DNA of 64,000 bases from Hawksworthiomyces lignivorus (Eukaryota > Ascomycota > Sordariomycetes > Ophiostomatales > Ophiostomataceae): assembly GCA_002917075.1 (NCBI GenBank), contig NTMA01000035.1, forward strand, positions 124,001-188,000. The letters are read 5' to 3'. A program made the translations under genes and the position numbers. Positions within the stretch are counted from its first letter, which is position 1; each line of letters begins with the position of its first letter. Below the pieces are notes generated by a model. It was not told the DNA's origin, searched no databases, and saw nothing but the letters and a program-made list of their open reading frames with translations. Positions 25,835 to 33,679 of this stretch are shown here, piece after piece.

Positions 25835-27307
25835 ATGGAAGAGATTTACTACTGTCTCGGGCAGACGAAGCTCTGGGGCTCGTACGTCCCGGCGAAGGCG
25901 GCCAAGGTGGAGGTGACAGAGATCTGGTGTGACACGGTGACCGGGAGCTACACGACGGAGAACCGCGAGGTGCCGGTGAGCGCGCTGCAGCCGCAGCTGT
26001 TCCGCTACGAGCACCAGGCGCAGGGGCACCCCTGCGACTGCGTGGTTCGGGTTGTGTTTGCGAGCTACGACCCGTCGCAGCCGCAGGACAACCTGCCGGC
26101 GGCGGCGCTGCGCCAGATCCTGGACGCCTTCGGGCTCGGGCTCGCCTTTGAGTACTTTGCCAGCTGCACCACGGGCGCGGAGCGCCTGCCGGCGCCGGCG
26201 CCGGGGCAGGAGGCCTACTTCTTCAGCTACCACCCCAAGCTGGCGCTGCTGTGGTCGCGTGACGGGGCGCGCACCAGTGCGGTGTGCTTCGCGCACGCGG
26301 ACCGGCGGCGGGAGCTGCAGGGGCTGCTGGCGCGGCGCTGGCAGCTGGAGGCGCACGCGATGCTGCTGCCCTTTCTGTGCGCGGTGCTGCTCAGCACCGA
26401 GGTGGACGCCGCGCAGCAGGCGGTCAAGGCGCACGTGCGCGAGGTCGAGGTGCGGACGGGCCACCACCAGTTTGCCAATCGGCGGGAGATCCCCGCCATG
26501 CAGGAGCTCGGCGAGCTGTCGGCACGCATGAACGGCTGGGCCACCAAGCTGGCGTCGCTCGTGCGCAAGCTGCGGGCAATCGACGCGCTGGACGCGCTGG
26601 TGCGGGAGAACGCGCTGCCGAGTGAGGCCAAGGCGCAGGAGGCCGAGGACGGTTCCGCGCCTAGCATTCCCTCACAAGCGAAGAGAGAGGCGCTCCTGCT
26701 TCAGAACAACATGGCAGTCATTCAGAGCCGGGCCAAGATGCAGGAGGTCGACAACGCGTACACGCTGCAGCGGGTACAGACGCAGATCAGCGCTGTGAGT
26801 GGATATTCCTGCCCCTGCGCCATGAAGCTCCCCCAAAAGGGTTATCCTGCCAGCTTACCCGATGCACTGCTAACTTCCCTCCTTCAGCTCTTCAATTTGA
26901 TCTCGCAGGGCGACAGCCTCGTCTCCATCGAGATCGCTCGTGACAGCAAGCTCGTCGCCGTAACGTCGCAGCACGATTCTTCCTCCATGAAGACGCTGGC
27001 CGTTGTGACCATGCTGTTCCTCCCCGGCAGTTTTGTGGCCGCCATCTTCTCGATGCCCGTCCTCAACTGGACGAACGCGGGCGCAGATGCGGCCGGAGCC
27101 AGCATCGTCGGGCCCCACTTTGGCCTCTACTGGGCCGTCACGATCCCGCTGACGCTCCTGACGCTCATCCTCTACGTCCTGTGGCTGATAGTCTACAAGA
27201 GGGGGCGGAAGCAGGAGAACAATGAAGCCACCAAGATGCTGGGTGAGAACACAATCATGGAAGAATTCAGGAGACTGACCATGAAGCGGGAGGGAGTGTC
27301 GCCGTGA
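25835..27307 (+). CDS. CorA-like two-TM membrane protein (2 exons)
   Basis: Fungal CorA-like Mg2+-transporter-domain protein. Exons: 25835-26794 and 26888-27307, giving 459 aa. A long, mostly helical cytosolic part carries a helical stalk (QNNMAVIQSRAKMQEVDNAY..), followed by the family signature SLVSIEIARDSK, then DSSSMKTLAVVTMLFLPG leading into TM1, and a second helix (YWAVTIPLTLLTLILYVLW). The GMN loop of true CorA channels is replaced by FSMPVLNW, as is usual in this fungal branch, so Mg2+ transport should not be assumed. The 93-nt intron (branch GCTAAC) is phase 0 and free of stops, so unspliced RNA also reads through. The start chosen is the first ATG in the open frame; an extra upstream exon is possible because coding-like sequence continues 5' of it. 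It lies 0.9 kb downstream of the NLR gene on the same strand. Confidence 0.85.
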   Translation: MEEIYYCLGQTKLWGSYVPAKAAKVEVTEIWCDTVTGSYTTENREVPVSALQPQLFRYEHQAQGHPCDCVVRVVFASYDPSQPQDNLPAAALRQILDAFGLGLAFEYFASCTTGAERLPAPAPGQEAYFFSYHPKLALLWSRDGARTSAVCFAHADRRRELQGLLARRWQLEAHAMLLPFLCAVLLSTEVDAAQQAVKAHVREVEVRTGHHQFANRREIPAMQELGELSARMNGWATKLASLVRKLRAIDALDALVRENALPSEAKAQEAEDGSAPSIPSQAKREALLLQNNMAVIQSRAKMQEVDNAYTLQRVQTQISAVSGYSCPCAMKLPQKGYPASLPDALLTSLLQLFNLISQGDSLVSIEIARDSKLVAVTSQHDSSSMKTLAVVTMLFLPGSFVAAIFSMPVLNWTNAGADAAGASIVGPHFGLYWAVTIPLTLLTLILYVLWLIVYKRGRKQENNEATKMLGENTIMEEFRRLTMKREGVSP

Positions 27308-27902
27308 GAGATACTTGGCCCTCGGGTTAGCTCTCCCGCGGCGCACCGGTTCGGCGAGAACGGGTAAACTGATGCTTAAGACAGTTCAGTTTGCAACGGG
27401 CGGGCTCCTCCCTAGAACTCTTTTCCATCAACCCGAAAAGCAATCAAGAGGTAAACGCAAAAATTGGCACAATGGCATGCGTTCCTCTTTACAGTAGAAG
27501 CCGCGCCAGCCAAGAAGGCGGGGCATCAGTGAGCAAATTGGATACATCCAATGAGGCACTCTTGATGCTGGGAGACGTCAGCATGCCAACACCTTTCACT
27601 TCCCGTGAGAGGAGTCGATATTTGCTACTCTGAGCTATATCAAGTGTGCAGCATCTCCGGCTTCTAGTCTGCCTGAGCTATTTGCAGCAGCCGGTTCACT
27701 TAGGGGTATTTCGGGCTTGTCACGACACCATGGCATGTATTATGTGGTATTAAAAAAATTAGGTTGAGAGTTTAGGGTTGTAACGGTACAGGATATCTAT
27801 CTATATTTCTACTGAAAAGGCTGTGCTCTACGCATCGTAATTGTATGAACAAACTGCTGCCCTTGCCAATTTAAGTAATCTGACAACTGTACCGTGTCAA
27901 GT
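27308..27902. other. convergent intergenic region
   Basis: Lies between two genes that point toward each other; presumably holds both terminators. No coding signal. Confidence 0.55.
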
Positions 27903-29661
27903 TTAAGATACGGCTGGTGGCGGAGGTGTTGGCGGTATTATTGTTGGCGTGATAAGAATGAAGTCACGGATGTTGAAGGAGTTGGTAGTATTGATGATGT
28001 TGAAAAGGACGAGAACAGAATTAACGAGAATAAACAAGCTGACAACAGAGTTGCCATCAATAATAGCAAAAATGTTGACCATGATAAAAACATCGACAAC
28101 GCTAGTGAAGAGCGAGAGCTGGTATTCTTTGTACTGGTGGGCCGGTAAAACAGACCGACGGCCTCTGCCGCCTCTGCGGTGAATCCACGGGGAGGCCATT
28201 GCGAGAAAACGGACTGTCTGCGTATCTTGGCCGTGGAACTATTCAGTGCAGTTTCTTTGTCTTTTTGGTAGAGAGCGAGTCAGTACGCTGGATTGAGAGA
28301 CGGCTTTCTCGCAAGAGTTTAGCAACGAGGTCGTAGATACTCACCTTGAATGTAGAGCATAGCCGAACTCAAGGCAGAGTGTATGGACAGCCAGAATTGG
28401 AGGCCGTCCGTGCCGTGACTGGGGTCTTCTTGCCCTCGATACACAATCATGCCTGAGCAGAGCAGGTCAATTCCAATTTCGTCCAGCGCTTGGCGGCCAT
28501 GCCGGCCCATGCGCTGCAGCGACTTCGCAGCGGCCGCCACCGCCTTACAGATCGCCAGCGGATGACACGTGAGTCGGCCTTCTAGCTCCGGAAAGCCAAA
28601 AGCTCGGTGCTCCGGTATCCGCTCGAGTCTGCGGATCGCAGCCAGGTCATGGTCTTTCTCTTCAAAATATGCAAGCTTGGATCGCCAGAATCGCAAGCTG
28701 TTGGTATTCGGTACCGGTTCTCCACGCCCTCCGCGCCAGCACACTACATGGCCCATGGGCTTGAAGGCTTTGTAGTCTGCGGGATTGTATTTGCTCAGGC
28801 AGAGTCCGGATGCATGCACCACCTGGCGGCCAGAGTTACCCTCCGCCGCCATCAGGTACCGCATCCGCATGAATATGCGGTGCTTGATGTCTTCAACCTC
28901 ACATATTTCTCGGATGTCTTCTCCGAGTAGGTATGGCAAATTCAAGATGCTGCTGGCACCATGTCTCAACTCTGCCGTAGGGCAGTGGCTCGATGTGGAT
29001 GGTGCATAATTGCCTGTTTCCGGTTCTGCGAGTTGCATAACGCTATAAGCATTGTCGGTGGACGCTGTGTGCTTCGTCGGCCATTGTGGGCCTATTTCCG
29101 GTTCTATTAATTGCGTAAGGCCATGAGTATTGTCGGTGGATGCTGTGTGCTTCGTTAGTCCATGCCCGCAGTGGCCGGTTTGATGCTACAGGAGTGCTCA
29201 CGCTCAATCTCGCCTTTCAGTTCTTTCTGCCTTTGGAGCCATGTGTCAACATAGTCATAGCTTGAGCCATGTCTCAAAGCCTTGTACTCCTGGTCTAATT
29301 TGAGCAGTCCTAATGTCAGGACTTCCTCCTGCGAGAAGTCTGCATGGACAAGTCCGGCCTGGACCTGAAGAATCTTATCTTCTAGCTCGGAGCGCTTCCA
29401 CTCCCAGTATGAGGCATTGGCAAAATCTGGTAACGGAAGAGGGCCAGTGTAGTAGAGATCAAAGGCATACAAGGGCACGCCTTTGTGTCCATGGCGACAC
29501 CGACGCCGTGTATCAATGCCGGGACAGTAGAGTTCCTGGTCGTGGAGAACCCACTGGCCTGGTGGGCCAGCCTCCGAGAGGACTGTCAGGTACCGAAAGA
29601 CGATTCCCATGGCAATCTTTTGCTGATCAGATGAAAAGCTGAAGCCGGCTTCATTTGCCAT
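27903..29661 (-). CDS. unrecognised protein with C-terminal membrane helices (3 or more exons)
   Basis: I do not recognise the family. Proposed exons on the minus strand: 29661-29202, 29142-28345 and 28225-27903 (526 aa; phases agree). Intron 1 is 59 nt with donor GTGAGC and branch ACTAAC; intron 2 has the strong donor GTGAGT. The first exon encodes a soluble region (for example YLTVLSEAGPPGQWVLHDQ and a charged helix near LDQEYKALRHG). The second carries two diverged copies of a 26-residue repeat (TKHTASTDN..IEPE type), then a helical domain. The last exon has two hydrophobic segments (LSLFTSVVDVFIMVNIF and VVSLFILVNSVLVLFNI) and a proline-rich tail. If intron 2 is not removed, translation stops at 28319 and the membrane part is lost. 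The 5' end is uncertain: the frame stays open upstream of the chosen ATG, and an acceptor (GTTCAG) about 36 nt upstream with donor GTAAGT near 29784-29789 suggests another exon. Confidence 0.55.
29013..29168. repeat. diverged 78-bp tandem duplication inside a coding exon
   Basis: Unit 1 is 29013-29090 and unit 2 is 29091-29168. They share TTTCCGGTTCT at one end and TTGTCGGTGGAYGCTGTGTG plus CTTCGT further in. Seventy-eight is a multiple of three, and on the minus strand both units read in the same open frame, giving related 26-residue repeats. The 3' splice site of intron 1 falls inside unit 2. Confidence 0.85.
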
Positions 29662-29950
29662 ATGAGGGAAGTTCTGGCGTCTGCCATGGCACTGAACAAG
29701 TAAATGAGAGTCAGTGAAGACATTGGCCGTGTATTTATACGTTTAACTTCAAAACTGTTCTCAATATCTTCACTTTGGGACTTACGACAAAAGGATGCTG
29801 TGGTGGATTCAATATCGAGGTACCAGAGAATGGGGGATGGGGGGCAGCAAAGGGGCGTGAGGGGGTGCAAAAAGGGGTGGGAGTGGAGAACAGTAAAGGA
29901 TTTCCGTTTGTAAATTCTATTGGCTCCTATACTTTTACGGGAGGGTGGTC

Positions 29951-30042
29951 TTCTTTTTTTTTATCCTTTTTTTTTTATCCTTTTTTTTTTATTCTTTTTT
30001 TTTTATTCTTTTTTTTTTTATTCTTTTTTTTTTTTTTTTTTT
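29951..30042. repeat. T-rich minisatellite
   Basis: Five or six runs of 9-20 T separated by ATCC or ATTC, with a unit of about 13-15 bp. Strongly strand-asymmetric (almost pure pyrimidine on the plus strand). It lies about 300-380 bp upstream of the chosen start of the minus-strand membrane protein gene. Confidence 0.9.
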
Positions 30043-30466
30043 GTCAAAAGAGCTGTCTTTTTGAGGGTGAGAAAATGGGATTGGACAGGGACTAAGGTGG
30101 TGGGGGGTTAAAAAAAAAGTTGGGAGGGGGTGTAAAGACGAAAAATAAAACACAGCATACACTGTATTTACGCACTCAAATACCTTTAACCGCTATATTT
30201 ATAGTGTATTGACCACTAAATATAATCACTAAAATTTTGTAATCACTATAATTCGGCGAAAAATATTCATCTTCTCAGCACATGCTCAGCATAGACAACG
30301 AAATGCGCTATTCTATAAACTAGTTGTACTTACAGTGCGCTCCACTATTTTGACTTTTTTTTTTCCCCTACCAACTTTTTTTACCCCCCTGGCAGCTAAA
30401 ACCTCCGCAGTTTCCACAGTTTTGTCCTGCACCTTCTCCCGTCCTGGAATTGGCATCCAAGCGAGG

Positions 30467-30651
30467 ATGGCGGCATCTTACATCTATGTAACAGGTGAGT
30501 ATGCGCCCGGCACGTTTCCTATTGCCGCAAAGCCTTATGATTTCCGCAACGAGTTTGTTTTCGCTCGTTTCTAGGTCACGAGATCGTCTTCATCTATCTC
30601 GCAGTCAATAAACAGTTCAGAACGAACGAAGCGTGCGGCAGCTTGGAGTAG
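30467..30651 (+). CDS. possible 34-aa spliced small ORF
   Basis: Exons 30467-30494 and 30575-30651 join in phase (donor GTGAGT, acceptor TTCTAG) to give a 34-residue peptide, MAASYIYVTG followed by HEIVFIYLAV and ending GSLE. Only the good donor and the matching phase support it; the branch point is weak and no family is recognised. It could be chance or part of a non-coding transcript. Confidence 0.2.
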
Positions 30652-31426
30652 TCCGCGGGTCGTTTCTTCACGGTGTGCTGCACCATTGTCTCTCTGTTAC
30701 CCCTCTTTGCCTCTCGTGCCTGAAGCTTCATTTGCTTCCCCGTCTATGTCTTGCTCGATACTATTATGAGAACGCTTGTCTTTAGAAAACAGCATTGACT
30801 TAGCTCTTTGCCTTAGATTACTAAACTCCTCCTTTGAATCGCGGCCACGAGTGAAGATTTCCGGCAGTTACTGGCAGTCGTGTAGTGCAACAACTTCCAA
30901 AGTCTTCCCACATCTTGTCGTATCAAATCCGACATAAAAGATGAGCGAAATTGCCACCGTACCCAAATCAAGGCTGTACCAGACAAAAAAAAAAAGTGCC
31001 AGTGAGCTGCCATGCCTCGAACATATCCATGAAGGTGTTTCCTCGAAGGAAATAAAAAACTCTACATCGATACAACAAAGAAGCTTCCACTCTGGGATTT
31101 CATTCTCTTCCTCATCCACTCCAGGAAGGAATAAGATCTATTGTCCCCAAGAAAAATGGAAATTTACTTCTTGGCGACTGGAAATGCCTGTGGCCGACCA
31201 ATGTCAAGTTTGAACGGTGCACAAGCTTGCCCGCTTCGAATTAAACATTGTCATGAAACTGTCCTCCACGACGACGAAGTCCTGCTGTTTTCTTTGACTG
31301 GAGAGCAAAGCCTGCTGCGCCTTGGAGAATTGTGACGTGAGACGCCTTCCTAAATTAACCAGTGCGAAGGGAGTGTGGATGTAAGCAAAATCTGCTGGAT
31401 GCCGGGCAACATGTTCCTGCGAGGTA

Positions 31427-31506
31427 ATCGTGCTACGCCCCACTTATTTAGATTCCGCATACGCTGCACCACCTAAGGTGGTGCTGGACACCCTAATGCA
31501 AAAGAC
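31427..31506 (+). repeat. left terminal inverted repeat
   Basis: Pairs with 33600-33679. Compared with the right end it shows G-to-A, G-to-A and C-to-T differences, two of them in CpA context, all in the direction expected from RIP. Confidence 0.9.
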
Positions 31507-31546
31507 ACCTCAATGCAAAAGACACCTCAATGCAAAAATGCCACCT
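31487..31546. repeat. subterminal tandem repeats of the transposon
   Basis: Three copies of a 17-bp unit like CCTCAATGCAAAAGACA next to the left inverted repeat; two diverged copies lie in reverse orientation near the right end (about 33585-33615). These are likely transposase-binding repeats. Confidence 0.75.
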
Positions 31547-31567
31547 CGTTGTCTACTATCACCACCT

Positions 31568-33519
31568 TTAACCTCTAATTAGTCGACGTACAGGCTTTCC
31601 TTTTTCATACACTTCTAATGGTGTTAATTTGCCAGTCCTCCTCCACCTCCTACCCTCTTTTGCGGCTGCTAAGAGCATTTTTTGCGTGGTTTTTTCCATC
31701 TTTTCATCTGCAGCTTGGACCATGCGCCGGGCCTTTTGTATTTCGTTTTCCTCTCGCTGAATGACCATATTTCGAGTAGTCTCTACTTCAAGAGTGCCTC
31801 CAGACTGTAGAGACGTGTTTTTTCTAGCTTTGGCTAAATGTTTGTTTTTTTACGTTAACTCTGTACGATTTAAATTTCGTTTAGTTTGTACCAACTTTGA
31901 TACATTGGTAAGTGAACCTTTAATAAAACGAGTGATATCTTGAGTTAATTTTGGGTTAAAGTCGTTATTCTCTGTAATAATGGTTTTAAGTTTATCAGCG
32001 ACTTTGTGTATTTGACGTAAAGTTAGTGGAGTATTAAATAGAAAAGACTGAAGATTAGTTAAAGGAGGTGTCGGAGTACGTCGAGGGATACGGGATCGTA
32101 ACCCTTCAAGAACTGGCGTAGGATTAAATGGACAAATCTCAGTCTTTTTAAATGAATGAATAATTGACTTTTTTTTTATAGCCTTATTCCGTATATCTTT
32201 AATTATTCCCAAAAAGTCCAATTTATCAAAGTTCGGAAGACCATCTCGTGTAAATGTATTTAGTGTTAAAGTATGATAATACTTTAATTGTAAGGGGGTC
32301 TGCTGGCAAGGAGCACGGAAGAGCCCTGAGGCAATGGTATCGGCCTGATTGAACGAAAGACTAAAGATACAGAAGAAAGAAGACTCTCCTTCGACTCCCC
32401 GGAGCGAAGCTCCTGGTTCAAATAAGGAGCATCAGGAGCATGTGGGCTGGTGAGCCGGTAGGTCGCTCGGGCGACCGACTTCTCTCTCCCCCGGTGTCCC
32501 CGCTGGATCCCATCGGCCTGCTCTCTGGCCCTGGGCTCGCCCTGGGTCGTCCTTAGGGCCCTGGCCCATTACATTAATGGCTGAAATATAACAACATCGA
32601 ATGGTTGAAGAATATATGTAAGATGCGGAGGAAGACCAAATGGAATAATATTATATTCGTAACAGTAAGAAATAAACTTTCGTGTATGGTGAGAACCGTG
32701 GTCGTCGAGTATCAATAAACGTTCCTGACCTTCGACTTCTTTTACAGTATATTCCTCGAAATGTTGTAACCATTTAAAACTAACAGTATCATTGGTATAT
32801 TCTGTATCTGTTACAGAAATCTTTGTGCCTTTGGAGAGATTTGAACAAGAATACCAACAACTCATATAACGTTTTCCAGACAGAATAAAAAAGACAGGTA
32901 AAGTCTCACCAGTTGCTGAAATAACTTCAATAACAGTTGCAGATTCTCGATTAGTTGGTACTCCAAGGTATTGTTTTTTGTGTCTTCGTGTAATAACTAG
33001 TTGTTTGTGATCGGTATCTCCAATACGAAACCCAGTCTCATTTATATTCCATATATCATGTGGAAGAATACCTTCTTTTTCTATTGTTTTTTACAGAAGA
33101 CGAAAGTACTCTTCTACACGAGGAATGTTTTCATGATCTTGTCGCTTCGCATCAAGAACTTGCTGACGTACAACAGTATATTTGTGACGTTCAAGAAAAC
33201 GAGCAGTCCATTTCTCACTGAGAGGTTCAACCGTATCGCCATATCTTGCTCGAAGAAGTGCATTTGTAGCGTCTGTAACAAACGCACGACGTACTGCAAG
33301 ATTAACTCTTTCAAGTCGATCAATATATCGGTATATTGCTGTCTCCTCTGGAGCGTTAAGTCGGCCGTGTGTACGAGGCCGTCCCCGTCTCTGACGAACA
33401 CCAAGAAGGCGTCTTCTCAACGTCACATATGGAACATGAAATTCTCGCGCCACATTTGCAAGAGACCAATCCTTATTTTCACGCTGAAAAGCCACTGCTC
33501 TGAGCAGTCTGTCTTCCAT
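31568..33519 (-). pseudogene. Pogo-family (CENP-B HTH/DDE) transposase, disrupted
   Basis: The 5' part (33519-33091) encodes the psq/CENP-B-type DNA-binding region (for example WSLANVAREFHVPYVTLRRR). The DDE domain follows, with second and third acids in LLILDDHGSHHT and LQPFDVVIFQPL. The C-terminal basic tail ends at 31568. Damage: an in-frame TAA at about 33088-33090 and another at about 31850; in both, CAA to TAA would explain the stop. The first catalytic acid reads INETGF where relatives have DETGF (Asp to Asn). A 285-bp solo LTR splits the region just after the third catalytic acid. It cannot make an active transposase. Confidence 0.9.
32289..32573. mobile_element. solo LTR of a retrotransposon, 285 bp
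   Basis: Begins TGTAAGGGGG and ends CCCATTACA (TG..CA ends with a TGTAA/TTACA inverted repeat), flanked on both sides by the 5-bp direct repeat TTAAT (32284-32288 and 32574-32578). Removing the LTR and one repeat leaves the transposase frame continuous, which proves it is an insertion. It is GC-rich, unlike the surrounding transposon. No internal retrotransposon genes are present, so it arose by LTR-LTR recombination. Superfamily (Copia or Gypsy) cannot be told from the LTR. Confidence 0.92.
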
Positions 33520-33599
33520 TTTTGGTCCTGATGTAATTTGTTTTGGATTAACTACGAATTTTTGAAATTTGTGTGGTAGAATTGATTTTGCATTAGGTT

Positions 33600-33679
33600 G
33601 TCTTTTGCATTGGGGCGTCCAGCACCACCTTAGGTGGTGCAGCGTATGCGGAATCCAAATAAGTGGGGCGTAGCACGAT
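33600..33679 (-). repeat. right terminal inverted repeat
   Basis: Reverse complement of 31427-31506 with about three mismatches; retains C/G at the positions that are T/A in the left copy. Confidence 0.9.

Larger units (their letters stand above)
29662..31426. other. repeat-rich intergenic region
   Basis: Contains the possible 5' exon of the minus-strand membrane protein, a T-rich minisatellite (29951-30042) and an AT-rich stretch at about 30140-30290 with related short strings (CACTAAATATAATCACTAAA, then TAATCACTATAA). A possible very small spliced ORF is listed separately. No other gene is seen. Confidence 0.5.
31427..33679 (-). mobile_element. degenerate Pogo/Fot1-like DNA transposon with nested solo LTR
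   Basis: The element is 2253 bp (1963 bp without the LTR and one copy of its 5-bp target repeat), bounded by TA dinucleotides (31425-31426 and 33680-33681), the target-site duplication of Tc1/mariner-Pogo elements. The ends are inverted repeats of about 80 bp starting ATCGTGCTACGCCCC, with only about three differences over most of the length. Each end contains the near-palindrome GCACCACCTWAGGTGGTGC. Subterminal repeats with core AATGCAAAAGAC occur inside both ends. It encodes a broken DDE transposase on the minus strand. Confidence 0.93.

Noticed and set aside
31427..33679. CRISPR-like array at the transposon's short direct repeats
   Set aside because: Repeats are adjacent without spacers, lie beside inverted ends, and the DNA is eukaryotic.
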